A stretch of DNA of 64,000 nt from positions 1 through 64,000 of the forward strand of contig JALFSI010000015.1 in NCBI GenBank assembly GCA_022779365.1. The letters run 5' to 3'. The stretch comes from CAG-170 sp022779365. GTDB lineage: Bacteria; Bacillota; Clostridia; Oscillospirales; Oscillospiraceae. Under the pieces are notes generated by a model. That model saw only the letters and a list, made by a program, of their open reading frames with translations. It made no database searches and had not been told where the DNA came from. Shown here piece after piece: positions 18,176-27,334 of the stretch. How positions within the stretch are numbered: the first letter of the stretch is position 1; every line of letters starts with the position of its first letter. The position numbers were made by a program, and so were the translations under genes.

Positions 18176-19774
18176 TTACCGGCGCAGCACGCGCCCTGCC
18201 CTTTCCTTCGTCCATTCTCCACGCGCAATCGCGGGGCGTCCGCCGATGAACACATAGTCCATCCCCGCCGCCTCGCGCGCCGGGTCGGTGTAGGTGCCGC
18301 GCTCGTGCAGCGCCTGCGGGTCAAACACGCAAATATCCGCGTCCGCGCCCGGCTGCAAAATGCCCTTGCCGGTCAGCCGCAGGCGGCTCGCCGGAAGCGA
18401 CGTCATTTTCCGCACCGCCTCTTCGAGCGGCAGGAGCTTCTTTTGGTTTACATAAGTCTCGATCATCCGCACGAACGAGCCGTACACGCGCGGGTGCAGC
18501 AGCCCGGTATCGGGATAGGTGCTGTCGGAAATGATGCTGCTGAACGGGCACGCGAGCACCCGCTCCAGATCGTCGTCACTCGCCACAGCGTCGATCATCG
18601 ACGGCGTACAGCCTTCATCCGCCAGCAGATCAAAGACCAGCTCATACGGGTCGCGCCCTGCCCTACTTGCCGCCTGCGCGACGCTCATGCCCAGCAGCCA
18701 CGCGTTGCGCTCCTTCGCCGCGCTCGTTACATACACATTCTCCCAGCCGCACAGCAGCGAGATATTCTCAAAATCGCTGTCATGCTCCATCCGGCGGCGC
18801 ACCTGCGCACGGTATGCGGGGTCGAGCAGATTCTGCGAAAGCTGCTCCAGCGGCGCGTTCTGGCACTCCGGCGGCAGGATATGGAGGAGCTGTGTCGAGC
18901 CGCGCGTGTAGGGGTACATATCGCACGCGGCGTCCAGACCCGCCTGCCGTGCATTTTCCAGCAGCCGCAGCATCTCCGGCGTGCATCTGCCCCAGTTGCG
19001 CTTGCCGATGCTCTTGAGGTGGCTCACTTCCAGCGGCACACGCAGCGTCTCAGCGACGTGCAGCATTTCGCGCAGCGACTCGACCACGCGGTCGCCCTCC
19101 TGCCGCATATGGACCGTCACAACCACATCGCTGCCCGCCAGCGGGCGCAGCGCCTCAATGAGCTCATCCGTCGTGTAAAAGCATTCCGGCGCGTAGCCGA
19201 GCCCCAGCGACACGCCCAGCGCGCCGTCGGAGAGCGCCTGCTCCAGCCGCAGGTGGAGCGTTTTCATCGCCTCCGGCGTCAGTACGGCGCTGCCAAAGCC
19301 CGCCACGCTCGCACGCAGCGTCCCGCCGCCGACCAGCATTCCCAGATTCAGCGGCAGCGGCTGTTTTTCGAGCGCCGTCAGGTACTCCCCCATGCTCTGC
19401 GCGCCCACCGCCTCCGGCAGCGCGCCGGTCACAGGATCAAGATAGTGCAGGATCTGCGTGCGGTATGCCTCGCCGCACGGCGCGACCGACAGCCCGCAGT
19501 TTCCGTTTACGATCGTCGTCAGTCCCTGCCGCAGCTCCGCGCGCCCAAAGCCCGGGCGAAACGCTGCCGCGTCGGCGTGACGGTGGATGTCAATAAAGCC
19601 CGGCGTGACGGCTTTGCCTGCCGCGTCCACACACACGCGCGCCTGCGCCGCGTCAAATTGCCCGATCCCAGCGATCGTTCCGTCCCGGACGGCAACGTCG
19701 GCGCGGAAGCCCGCGCGCCCCGTACCGTCGATCACCGTGCCGTTTTTCAGTACATAGTCCAGCAAAGCCAGCAC
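18176..19774 (-). CDS. N-acyl-D-amino-acid deacylase-like amidohydrolase
   Basis: Metal-dependent amidohydrolase of 532 residues. The N-terminal beta-sandwich begins LDYVLKNGTVIDGTGRAGF, then the metal motif GFIDIHRHAD (HxH, residues ~55-64). GLTTIVNGNCGLSVAPC gives the Cys of the D-aminoacylase group, and EVSHLKSIG and VASDDDLERV complete the site. Members release D-amino acids from N-acyl forms or act on related amides. A GTG start at 19774 has AGGAAG seven bases upstream, and longer starts lack an RBS. Followed by the exonuclease gene on the same transcript. Confidence 0.85.
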   Translation of the reverse strand: MLALLDYVLKNGTVIDGTGRAGFRADVAVRDGTIAGIGQFDAAQARVCVDAAGKAVTPGFIDIHRHADAAAFRPGFGRAELRQGLTTIVNGNCGLSVAPCGEAYRTQILHYLDPVTGALPEAVGAQSMGEYLTALEKQPLPLNLGMLVGGGTLRASVAGFGSAVLTPEAMKTLHLRLEQALSDGALGVSLGLGYAPECFYTTDELIEALRPLAGSDVVVTVHMRQEGDRVVESLREMLHVAETLRVPLEVSHLKSIGKRNWGRCTPEMLRLLENARQAGLDAACDMYPYTRGSTQLLHILPPECQNAPLEQLSQNLLDPAYRAQVRRRMEHDSDFENISLLCGWENVYVTSAAKERNAWLLGMSVAQAASRAGRDPYELVFDLLADEGCTPSMIDAVASDDDLERVLACPFSSIISDSTYPDTGLLHPRVYGSFVRMIETYVNQKKLLPLEEAVRKMTSLPASRLRLTGKGILQPGADADICVFDPQALHERGTYTDPAREAAGMDYVFIGGRPAIARGEWTKERAGRVLRR

Positions 19775-19932
19775 CCCATTTCTTCCTGATTCTACACGCT
19801 TTCCCGTCAAAAAGCAACCACCGGGGCGCAAATTTGCGGCTTGCCATCCGATGCGCTTTATGGTATAACGAGTGCAAAGCAGCAACTGAGAATTTAGTAA
19901 CCGCAGACGATTTCTTTAAGGGAGCGCGGGAG

Positions 19933-20415
19933 ATGGACATTCGACTTTTATCGCAGCGGTTCACGGTGCGCCGGCTGGACGCACGGGATGTGGACATTAT
20001 TTTTGAATTAAGCCGCAAAAATGAACTATTTTACAAATATCATCCGCCATTTATCACAAAAGAGGCTATTCTGGGCGACATGACGGCGCTTCCGCCGGAT
20101 AAGGGGTACGAGGACAAATACTACGTCGGATTTTTCGAGCGGGAAACGCTCATCGCGCTCATGGACCTGATCCTGGCGTATCCAGAGCCGCAAACGGCCT
20201 TCATCGGGCTGTTTATGATGAGCACGGACTACCAGGGACGGGGCATTGCCTCTGAAATGATCGGCGATGTCTGCCGCTGTCTCAAGCAGCTCGGCTATCA
20301 GAAGATCCGTCTCGGCGTGGACAAGGGCAATCCGCAGAGCTTTGCCTTCTGGTCCAAAAACGGCTTTCAGGTCACGGGCGAAACGGAATACATTCATATG
20401 GAACGGGTTTTATAA
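19933..20415 (+). CDS. GNAT-family N-acetyltransferase
   Basis: Acetyl-CoA dependent acetyltransferase of 160 residues. The acetyl-CoA loop DYQGRGIASEMIGDVCRCLK (motif A, Q-x-x-G-x-G/A) lies near residue 100, and IRLGVDKGNPQSFAFWSKNG is motif B. The acceptor is unknown. The ATG at 19933 is chosen because AAGGGAG lies about seven bases upstream. Convergent with gltX, sharing the terminator between them. Confidence 0.85.
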   Translation: MDIRLLSQRFTVRRLDARDVDIIFELSRKNELFYKYHPPFITKEAILGDMTALPPDKGYEDKYYVGFFERETLIALMDLILAYPEPQTAFIGLFMMSTDYQGRGIASEMIGDVCRCLKQLGYQKIRLGVDKGNPQSFAFWSKNGFQVTGETEYIHMERVL

Positions 20416-20426
20416 CGCCCATACAA

Positions 20427-20460
20427 ACGAAAGGCTTCCTCATTCGAGGAAGCCTTTCGT
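20427..20460. terminator. Bidirectional terminator between GNAT and gltX
   Basis: Perfect 15-bp stem ACGAAAGGCTTCCTC / GAGGAAGCCTTTCGT with a 4-base loop, placed between two convergent genes. Confidence 0.8.
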
Positions 20461-20463
20461 GGT

Positions 20464-21957
20464 TTATTGTGCCTGCGAAAGCATAGCGATGCCGCGCTCG
20501 ATGCGGGCGAGCGCTTCGTCCTTCCCAAGCAGGGCGCACAGCTCCGTCGCGCCGCCGGGGGTGGACGCCTTGCCGGACACGGCAACGCGCAGCGGCCAGA
20601 GGATGATGGAGTTTCTGACCCCCTTCTCCGCCGCCAGCGCGACGAGGCGCTCATACAGCCCCGTGTTGCTCCAATCCTCCTGCTCGCGCAGGACGGGCAG
20701 GAGCGTTTTGAGCGTTTCCAGCGAGTTTTCCAGCGTCGTTTTCGACTTTTTATGCACATACAGCGCCGTGTCGTACTCCGGCAGCTTGTCGAGGAAGTCC
20801 ACGCGCTCGGCAAGATCGGTCAGCACCTCGCAGCGGGACTGCACCAGCGCTGCGACCGCCTCGAGGTCGATGGCGGGGTTCTGGATCGCCGCGCGCAGAT
20901 ACGGCTCTGCCTTCTCAAAAAACGCCTCCGGCGAGAGCTTTTTCATATACTCGGCGTTCATCCAGCGCAGCTTCTGAATGTCAAACACCGCCGGGCTCTT
21001 GGAGATGCCGGAAATGTCGAATGCCTTTACCAGCTCCGGCAGGGTGAAGAACTCCTGCTCGGCAAGCTCCCCCTTCGGACTCCAGCCCAGCAGCGCCACA
21101 TAGTTGAGCACCGCCTCGGTCAGGTAGCCATCGCGGATGAGGTCCTCATAGCTGGGGTCGCCGTGGCGCTTGGACATTTTGTGCTGCGCGTCGCGCATGA
21201 CGGGCGCGCAGTGGACATACGTCGGCACGTCCCAGCCGAACGCCTGATACAGCAGGTTATATTTTGGTGCGGACGAGAGATACTCGCTGCCGCGCACGAC
21301 GTGCGTGATGCCCATCAGGTGGTCGTCCACGACGTTTGCGAAGTTATACGTCGGCAGCCCGTCGGACTTGAGGAGCACCTGATCCTCCAGCTCCTTATTT
21401 TCGACGGTGATGTCGCCGAACGACGCGTCGTGGAATGTAGTCGTGCCCTCGTGCGGGATCTTCTGGCGGATGACGAACGGCTGCGCCTCGGCGCGCTTTT
21501 TTGCCACCTCCAGCGGCAGGTCACGGCAGGCGCAGACATGCTTTTTGATCTCCTTGCCGTCATCCTCTCCCGCGTCCTCGTCCTCCGACTTCTGGCAGAA
21601 GCAGTAATACGCACCGCCCTTTTCGCACAGCAGCTCGGCGTATTTGCCGAACAGGTCGCGCCGCTCGGACTGGATATACGGACCGACCGGTCCGCCGACG
21701 TCAGGACCTTCGTCGTGGTCAAGCCCGCACTCCGCCATCGTTTTGTAGATCACATCGGTCGCACCCTCGACGAGGCGTCCCTGATCGGTGTCCTCGATGC
21801 GCAGAATGAACGTACCGCCGTGGCTGCGGGCGATGAGCCAGGTATACAGCGCCGTGCGGAGGTTGCCGACGTGCATATAGCCCGTGGGGCTGGGGGCAAA
21901 GCGGGTACGCACCTTGCCGTGCGGGATGCGCGCTTCCATCTGCTCAAAAAAATCCAT
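20464..21957 (-). CDS. gltX: Glutamyl-tRNA synthetase
   Basis: Class I synthetase charging tRNA-Glu (possibly also tRNA-Gln for amidotransferase use), 497 residues. FAPSPTGYMHVGNLRTALY holds the HIGH equivalent and KMSKRHGD the KMSKS equivalent. The helical C-terminal anticodon-binding domain is complete. The start MDFFEQMEARIPHGKVRTRF at 21957 has AGGAGGAAAA upstream. Divergent from trpS across a 136-base promoter region. Confidence 0.96.
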   Translation of the reverse strand: MDFFEQMEARIPHGKVRTRFAPSPTGYMHVGNLRTALYTWLIARSHGGTFILRIEDTDQGRLVEGATDVIYKTMAECGLDHDEGPDVGGPVGPYIQSERRDLFGKYAELLCEKGGAYYCFCQKSEDEDAGEDDGKEIKKHVCACRDLPLEVAKKRAEAQPFVIRQKIPHEGTTTFHDASFGDITVENKELEDQVLLKSDGLPTYNFANVVDDHLMGITHVVRGSEYLSSAPKYNLLYQAFGWDVPTYVHCAPVMRDAQHKMSKRHGDPSYEDLIRDGYLTEAVLNYVALLGWSPKGELAEQEFFTLPELVKAFDISGISKSPAVFDIQKLRWMNAEYMKKLSPEAFFEKAEPYLRAAIQNPAIDLEAVAALVQSRCEVLTDLAERVDFLDKLPEYDTALYVHKKSKTTLENSLETLKTLLPVLREQEDWSNTGLYERLVALAAEKGVRNSIILWPLRVAVSGKASTPGGATELCALLGKDEALARIERGIAMLSQAQ

Positions 21958-21985
21958 AACGTTTTCCTCCTTGTATTCGCCCTTT

Positions 21986-22014
21986 ATCATATATTTTCTT
22001 TTGCCCCGCGTCAA
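21986..22014 (-). promoter_or_regulatory. gltX promoter
   Basis: TTGACG (22014-22009) and TATGAT (21991-21986) with a 17-base spacer in minus orientation. Confidence 0.75.
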
Positions 22015-22021
22015 TGCTTTG

Positions 22022-22050
22022 TTGCGAAATCCGAGCATATGTGGTAAAAT
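22022..22050 (+). promoter_or_regulatory. trpS promoter
   Basis: TTGCGA (22022-22027) and TAAAAT (22045-22050) with a 17-base spacer, about 43 bases before the trpS start. The -35 overlaps the region just upstream of the gltX promoter. Confidence 0.7.
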
Positions 22051-22093
22051 ATTTGTACTTATGTGAAAAATACGATAGACAGAGGGTATCACC

Positions 22094-23086
22094 ATGGACA
22101 ATAAAAAGAGAATTTTTTCCGGCATTCAGCCCAGCGGCGACCTGACGCTCGGCTCGTATATGGGCGCGATCAAAAACTGGGTGGGCTTGCAGGAGGAATA
22201 TGACTGCCTGTACTGCATCGTGGATATGCACGCCATCACTGTACGGCAGGTGCCTGCCGATCTGCGCCGCCGCAGCCTGGAACAGCTCGCGCAGTATATC
22301 GCCTGCGGGCTTGACCCGGAGAAGAACATCATGTTCATCCAGAGCCATGTCCCGGCGCACGCGGAGCTGAGCTGGGTGCTGGGCTGCTACACGCAGTTCG
22401 GAGAGCTCTCGCGCATGACGCAGTTCAAGATGAAGTCGCAGCAGCACGCCGATAATATCACGGCGGGGCTGTTCACTTACCCGGTGCTGATGGCGGCGGA
22501 CATTTTGGTGTATCAGGCGGATCTTGTGCCCGTGGGTGAGGATCAGAAGCAGCACGTCGAGCTCTGCCGCGACATCGCCGCGCGCTTTAACAATTCCTTC
22601 CCCGACACGTTCACGCTGCCCGAGCCGTTCATCCCCAAGATGGGCGCGCGCATCATGAGCCTTGGCAATCCTGAAAACAAGATGTCCAAGTCCGACCCCG
22701 ACGGCTGCGTGTATCTGATGGACAAGCCGGAGGATATTATGCGCAAATTTAAGCGCGCCGTCACCGACTGCGAGACCGCCGTCCGCTACGACCGCGAGAA
22801 TAAGCCCGGCATCTCGAACCTGCTCACCATCTACTGCGCCGCCACCGGCAAGACGCTGGACGAGGCGCAGGCGGAATTTGCCGATCAGGGCTATGGCGTG
22901 TTTAAGCCCGCCGTGGGCGAGGCGGTCGTGGAGCTTGTCCGCCCCATCCGCGAGGAGACCACCCGCCTGCTCACCGACAAGGCGTATCTCGAAAGCATTT
23001 ACAAGACCGGCGCGGAGCGCGCGTCGTATCTCGCCAACAAAACACTGCGCAAGGTCTATAAAAAGATCGGTTTCGTCGCCCGCTGA
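22094..23086 (+). CDS. trpS: Tryptophanyl-tRNA synthetase
   Basis: Class I synthetase of 330 residues charging tRNA-Trp. The N-terminal FSGIQPSGDLTLGSYMGAIK includes the HIGH-equivalent region, and PENKMSKSDPDG the KMSKS loop. DLVPVGEDQKQHVELCRDIA lies in the Rossmann core. The length is normal. Followed 10 bases later by the glycosyltransferase gene, probably as one transcript. Confidence 0.97.
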   Translation: MDNKKRIFSGIQPSGDLTLGSYMGAIKNWVGLQEEYDCLYCIVDMHAITVRQVPADLRRRSLEQLAQYIACGLDPEKNIMFIQSHVPAHAELSWVLGCYTQFGELSRMTQFKMKSQQHADNITAGLFTYPVLMAADILVYQADLVPVGEDQKQHVELCRDIAARFNNSFPDTFTLPEPFIPKMGARIMSLGNPENKMSKSDPDGCVYLMDKPEDIMRKFKRAVTDCETAVRYDRENKPGISNLLTIYCAATGKTLDEAQAEFADQGYGVFKPAVGEAVVELVRPIREETTRLLTDKAYLESIYKTGAERASYLANKTLRKVYKKIGFVAR

Positions 23087-23096
23087 GGAGGGTTTT

Positions 23097-24257
23097 ATGA
23101 CTACCAGACTGGCTCTGCAAATGCTCGCCGCGATGGCGGCAGCCGTTGCGATCTCGTTTTTATCCACCCCGCTCGTCAAAACGCTCGCCTATAAGGTCGG
23201 CGCGATCGACGTGCCGAAGGACAGCCGCCGGATGCACAAGGTCCCCATCCCGCGCCTTGGGGGACTTGCGATTTTTCTGGCGTTCCTGCTTTCGGCGCTG
23301 ATCTTTGCCGACATTGACCGCCAGCTTCAGGGCATTCTGCTCGGCGCGGTCATCATCGTGGTGCTCGGTGCGCTGGACGATGTGCTGGCGCTCAAGGCGC
23401 TGCCGAAGCTCATCGTGCAGATTTTGGCTGCGGGCGTTGCCGTGTATCACGGGTGCGTCATCCAGTTTATCTCGAACCCGAATGTGTTCAGCAACGCAAC
23501 TTATGTAAACCTCGGTTGGCTGTCCGTGCCCATCACGATCATCTGGATCGTCGCCATCACGAACGCCGTCAACTTCATCGACGGGCTGGACGGGCTGGCG
23601 GTGGGCGTATCGTCCATCTCGGCGGCGGCGCTCATCGTCATCGCGCTCATGGTCGCGGAGACGAACATCGCCATCATCCTCTGCGCGCTGTTCGGCGCGT
23701 GCCTCGGCTTTATCCCGTATAACATGAACCCGGCGAAGATCTTCATGGGCGACTCCGGCTCAACGTTTTTGGGCTACATTCTGGCGACGCTGTCCATCAC
23801 GGGTCTTTTCAAAATGTACGCCATTATCTCCTTTGCCGTGCCGTTCCTCATTCTGGGGCTTCCGATCTTTGACATCTGCTTCGCCTTCCTGCGCCGCATC
23901 GCGCACGGGCAGAGCCCCATGCAGGCGGACCGCGGGCACGTCCATCACCGGCTCATCGACATGGGCTTTACGCAGAAGCAGGCGGTCGCCATCGCATATA
24001 TGCTCACGGCGATCCTCGGTCTTGCGGCGGTGGTGCTGACGAGTTCCGGCGAGCTCAAGGCGCTGATTTTGATCGGCGCGGTATTCGTGGTCGGCGCGAT
24101 CGGGATGCGCCTGATCTTCTCGTCGCACGAGCCGGAAAAGACGGACGCCGAAGCGTCCGCCGAAAACACCGCGCCCGCGGAAGCGCCCGCCGGATCAGAT
24201 GCTGCGCAGGACGCGCAGCCGGAGGATTCGACGGAAAATGAGCCGCCGCAGGCGTAA
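23097..24257 (+). CDS. Undecaprenyl-phosphate GlcNAc-1-phosphate transferase (WecA/TagO-like)
   Basis: Polytopic membrane enzyme of 386 residues that moves an N-acetylhexosamine-1-phosphate onto undecaprenyl phosphate, the first step of wall teichoic acid or surface polysaccharide synthesis. The DDxxD-like ALDDVLALKALPK, the NAVNFIDGLDGLAVG and IFMGDSGSTFLGY motifs and the HVHHRLIDMG loop are all present. It ends in an acidic, Ala/Glu-rich tail of about 50 residues that is not part of the family core. AGGAGGG precedes the ATG at 23097. Confidence 0.92.
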   Translation: MTTRLALQMLAAMAAAVAISFLSTPLVKTLAYKVGAIDVPKDSRRMHKVPIPRLGGLAIFLAFLLSALIFADIDRQLQGILLGAVIIVVLGALDDVLALKALPKLIVQILAAGVAVYHGCVIQFISNPNVFSNATYVNLGWLSVPITIIWIVAITNAVNFIDGLDGLAVGVSSISAAALIVIALMVAETNIAIILCALFGACLGFIPYNMNPAKIFMGDSGSTFLGYILATLSITGLFKMYAIISFAVPFLILGLPIFDICFAFLRRIAHGQSPMQADRGHVHHRLIDMGFTQKQAVAIAYMLTAILGLAAVVLTSSGELKALILIGAVFVVGAIGMRLIFSSHEPEKTDAEASAENTAPAEAPAGSDAAQDAQPEDSTENEPPQA

Positions 24258-24277
24258 AATAGGAAAGGAGGCCCGCC

Positions 24278-25051
24278 ATGAAATCGCGTTCTCTCAAACC
24301 GGCGGTCCTCGTGCTTGCCGCCGTGCTCATTCTGGCGCTGCTGGCTGCCATCGTCATCACGCAGACCGCCCGCTCCCGCGCGGAGCAAGCGATCACGCTG
24401 CCCGGCGCGTCCTACGCCCCGGAGGAGCAGCCGCAGACATCTACCGGCGAGAGCCTTGCCGAGATCACCCCGCAGAATGTGCAGGCTGTGTTGGCGCGGA
24501 CGCTCGCCCGCCCCACGTTTTATCATCAAATTCTGACCGCCACGCTGCGGGCGGACGATTTTACGCGCACGCAGCAGATCGAGCTGTGGCGGCAGGACAC
24601 CCTTTTGCAGGCGGATATTACGCAGGATGATTCCGTCCGCCATCTGCTGACTGACGGGCAGACGCTCTACGTCTGGTACGACGGCGAGACCACGCCGTCC
24701 GTCATCACGCTGGACGGCTCGGTCAATTCCGATGAGCTGCTGGGTGTGCCGACGTATGAGACGCTGACGGAGCTTCCCCGCACGGCGATCACCGGCGCGG
24801 AGGTCGTCAGCCTGACAGAACCGGACGAGCCGTCGTGCCTGTTCGTTTCGTGCGTGCAGAGCGGTGTCCGGCAGGAATACTGGGTCAGCCTGACGAGCGG
24901 TCTTTTATGCAAACAGATCACCTACAGCGGCGAAGAGCCGATGTACACGGTGGATCAGACGCTTTCTGAGCGGCTGACCGCCGGCGACGAAGCGGCGCAG
25001 GCGCTTTTTGCCCTGCCCGACGGCTCACAGCCGTTTGCTACAGCAGAATAA
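24278..25051 (+). CDS. Membrane-anchored extracytoplasmic protein, unknown
   Basis: 257 residues. An N-terminal signal anchor (AVLVLAAVLILALLAAIVIT, residues ~9-28) is followed by an extracytoplasmic domain rich in beta-prone sequence (LWRQDTLLQADIT, LTDGQTLYVWYDG) without a family I recognise. It lacks a lipobox Cys. It follows the TagO-like gene by 20 bases with a good RBS (AAAGGAGG), so a cell-envelope role is plausible but unproven. Its end overlaps the convergent 99-residue gene. Confidence 0.6.
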   Translation: MKSRSLKPAVLVLAAVLILALLAAIVITQTARSRAEQAITLPGASYAPEEQPQTSTGESLAEITPQNVQAVLARTLARPTFYHQILTATLRADDFTRTQQIELWRQDTLLQADITQDDSVRHLLTDGQTLYVWYDGETTPSVITLDGSVNSDELLGVPTYETLTELPRTAITGAEVVSLTEPDEPSCLFVSCVQSGVRQEYWVSLTSGLLCKQITYSGEEPMYTVDQTLSERLTAGDEAAQALFALPDGSQPFATAE

Positions 25052-25337
25052 ACGCCGCCAGCGTCAGCAGGACCGGCAGCGGATCGTCCGCATCGCTGTC
25101 AACGAGCAGCAGCAGTAGGATCGCAATCACGAGCAGATCGCCCGTGTCCGTGCCGCGCGGCAGAAGGCGGCTGAAAAACCCGCCGCCCGGCTGTTCGCAC
25201 GGCGGTGCGGGCGGTGCGCAGGGAGGCGCTTGTGTGGACTGCTGCGCGGGAGCGTCCTGCGGCGGCTGCACGTCCATACGGAGATACTTACCGTCCGGCT
25301 GCGGAATGTAGCGGTTATACACAAAATCACCTCGCAT
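25038..25337 (-). CDS. Small Pro-rich protein with hydrophobic tail
   Basis: 99 residues. A short polar start, then a Pro/Gln/Ala linker (residues ~24-50) and a C-terminal hydrophobic stretch (DLLVIAILLLLLVDSDADDP, then a second short one). The tail pattern recurs in small clostridial proteins of unknown function. It overlaps the start of the upstream Pro-rich gene's end by about 11 bases, forming a three-gene minus-strand set. Confidence 0.5.
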   Translation of the reverse strand: MRGDFVYNRYIPQPDGKYLRMDVQPPQDAPAQQSTQAPPCAPPAPPCEQPGGGFFSRLLPRGTDTGDLLVIAILLLLLVDSDADDPLPVLLTLAAFILL

Positions 25338-25683
25338 CGCGCGTCCCTGGTCCTCCCCTGCGCAGCGCGCTGCCCGCGATGCCGCTCAGGCGCGCGATCT
25401 GGAGCGCGCGTTCGATCTTTTCCCGGCGCGACGGGCGCAAAAACGGTTCGAGTGCGCGCAGCAGCGCCTCCTGCCGCTGCGCCAGTCCGCCCATCGGCGG
25501 CGACTGTACGGGCGGCGGTGCGGGCGGTACATCCGGCGGCGCTTTTTCTTCGGGTGGCGAACCCGCGGGCGCGTCCGGCGGCGGCAGCGTCACGCCGAGG
25601 CTTTTCGCCAGCTCCAGCACCTGCGCCATCTGCGCCGGGTCGTTCAGGACCTCCTGAATTTTCTGCGAAAGCTGTTCTTCCAT
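25327..25683 (-). CDS. Small Pro-rich linker protein, unknown
   Basis: 118 residues. A short helical head (EEQLSQKIQEVLNDPAQMAQ), a Pro-rich middle (residues ~33-65) and a basic helical tail (LRPSRREKIERALQIARLSG). Not recognised. Sits between two other small genes with 11-base overlap downstream and 8-base spacing upstream, so they are co-transcribed. Confidence 0.5.
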   Translation of the reverse strand: MEEQLSQKIQEVLNDPAQMAQVLELAKSLGVTLPPPDAPAGSPPEEKAPPDVPPAPPPVQSPPMGGLAQRQEALLRALEPFLRPSRREKIERALQIARLSGIAGSALRRGGPGTRDAR

Positions 25684-25691
25684 CGCGCCGC

Positions 25692-25934
25692 CTACTTTCG
25701 GTTGATGGCGTCCACCAGCCGGGACGCCTCCGGCGTCTGCATGACCGGCTCTAAAATTTTCTGCGCGGCGGCGTAGTCCCCGCTCTTCACGGCGCTTGCC
25801 GCCTGACGCAGCGCCGCGCCGCCGTCCCGGTTGAGTAGTCCCAAAAGCTGCTGCCCCTCTTTTGTGCCGAGCACCCTGCGGATCTGCTCCGGCGTAAAGG
25901 AAAACGACTGCCCCATCGGCTGATTGCTGTCCAT
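25692..25934 (-). CDS. Small helical protein, unknown
   Basis: 80 residues, all predicted helix (SFTPEQIRRVLGTKEGQQLL, then AAASAVKSGDY-like repeats up to DAINRK). Not recognised. First of the three co-directional small genes, and divergent from the YfcE-like phosphodiesterase gene. No signal peptide. Confidence 0.5.
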   Translation of the reverse strand: MDSNQPMGQSFSFTPEQIRRVLGTKEGQQLLGLLNRDGGAALRQAASAVKSGDYAAAQKILEPVMQTPEASRLVDAINRK

Positions 25935-26001
25935 AAGCTGCCTCCCTATGCTTCCTGATCTACATCCAGTCTATGCCGACCCTCCGGCGTTGGTGCATCG
26001 T

Positions 26002-26472
26002 ATGAAAATTCTTGTTTTTTCCGACTCTCACGGCTCGCTTGGGAATATGTATGAAGCGGTGGAGCGCGAATCGCCCGACCGCATTCTCCATCTCGGCGAC
26101 CACTTCCGCGACGCGGAGGATCTGGACCTCGCGTTCGGCGGTCTTGATATACTCTATGTGCCGGGCAACTGCGACTATGCCGCACAGATCCCGGCGAATC
26201 TTGAGATTGAAGTGGACGGCGTGCGCATTTTCCTGACGCACGGGCATCTGTTCAGCGTCAAATCCGGGACGCAGCGTCTTCTTTTGGAGGCGCAGCGGCG
26301 CGGCGTGCAGCTTGCGCTGTTCGGGCACACGCATCAGGCGGTTTGCGAAGAAATAGACGGCGTGACGCTCTTCAATCCCGGCTGCTGCGGGCGCTTTACG
26401 TCCCGCCCCAGCTACGGCGTGATCGAGACCGATCACGGACAGTTCACCTGCCGCGTCTGCGATTGTGACTGA
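26002..26472 (+). CDS. YfcE/MJ0936-type metallophosphoesterase
   Basis: Compact calcineurin-like phosphoesterase, 156 residues. All metal motifs are visible: FSDSHGS, HLGDHFRD, VPGNCD, THGH and FGHTH. Members hydrolyse phosphodiesters. The natural substrate is unknown. The ATG at 26002 starts the first beta strand (KILVFSDSHG); upstream in-frame starts would add a non-homologous stretch. Ends 19 bases before coaX. Confidence 0.9.
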   Translation: MKILVFSDSHGSLGNMYEAVERESPDRILHLGDHFRDAEDLDLAFGGLDILYVPGNCDYAAQIPANLEIEVDGVRIFLTHGHLFSVKSGTQRLLLEAQRRGVQLALFGHTHQAVCEEIDGVTLFNPGCCGRFTSRPSYGVIETDHGQFTCRVCDCD

Positions 26473-26491
26473 CGCGGCACAGGAGGTATTT

Positions 26492-27262
26492 ATGATCCTT
26501 GCAATTGACATCGGCAACAGCAACATCGTCATCGGCTGCATCGAAAACGGCGTGATTCAAAACGAGACCCGCATCGCGACGGATCTCGTAAAAACCTCGG
26601 ATCAGTATTGCTTTGACCTCAAAAATATGCTCTCGCTGTCCGACGTGCCGGTCGCGCGGCTGGAGGACGTCATCATCTCGTCCGTCGTGCCGCCGGTACT
26701 CAACTCCATGCGTACCGCTGTTTTGAAGCTCACGGGCAAGAAGCCCTTTGTTGTCGGTCCCGGCATCAAGACGGGGCTGAACATTCTGCTGGACAATCCG
26801 CAGCAGGTCGGCAGCGACCTTATCGTCGCCGCCGTCGCGGCGCTGCGCGAATATAAGCCGCCGCTCATCCTCATCGACATGGGCACGGCGACGACCATCT
26901 CGGTCATCAATAAGGACCGTGCGTATCTCGGCGGCTGCATCTGCCCCGGCGTGCGCATCTCCGCCGAGGCGCTCTCGTCGCGCGCGGCGCTGCTGCCGGG
27001 CATCGATCTGGATCAGCCCCGGCGCGCCATCGGCAAAAACACCACCGACTGTATGCGCAGCGGCATCATGCTCGGCGCGGCGTGTATGCTGGACGGCATG
27101 ATCGAGCGCATGGAGCAAGAGCTCGGCGAGCGCGCCACCGTAGTCGCCACCGGCGGCATCGCGCGCTTTGTGCTGCCCATGTGCCGCCGCGAGATCGCCT
27201 ATGACCGCAACTTGCTGCTCAAGGGGCTTGCCGTTTTGTATCAGATGAACCGAAAGGGATAA
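26492..27262 (+). CDS. coaX: Type III pantothenate kinase
   Basis: Phosphorylates pantothenate, the first step of coenzyme A synthesis, 256 residues. ASKHA-fold motifs: LAIDIGNSNIVIG at the start, QVGSDLIVAAVAALREY in the middle, LILIDMGTATTISVI, then VVATGGIARFV. AGGAGG lies seven bases before the ATG. Type III enzymes are not feedback-inhibited by CoA (family knowledge). Confidence 0.95.
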   Translation: MILAIDIGNSNIVIGCIENGVIQNETRIATDLVKTSDQYCFDLKNMLSLSDVPVARLEDVIISSVVPPVLNSMRTAVLKLTGKKPFVVGPGIKTGLNILLDNPQQVGSDLIVAAVAALREYKPPLILIDMGTATTISVINKDRAYLGGCICPGVRISAEALSSRAALLPGIDLDQPRRAIGKNTTDCMRSGIMLGAACMLDGMIERMEQELGERATVVATGGIARFVLPMCRREIAYDRNLLLKGLAVLYQMNRKG

Positions 27263-27334
27263 AAACAGCACCGCACAATTTGCAAACGCAATTGCGCGAT
27301 GCTGCCAAATCAAAAGTCAAGGGAGGGATGCACG

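Noticed and set aside
18305..19789. Long open frame antisense to the deacylase (and similar frames antisense to gltX, malQ and the glycyl radical enzyme)
   Set aside because: Each covers a gene with clear catalytic motifs, shows Arg/His-rich shadow composition and has no RBS.
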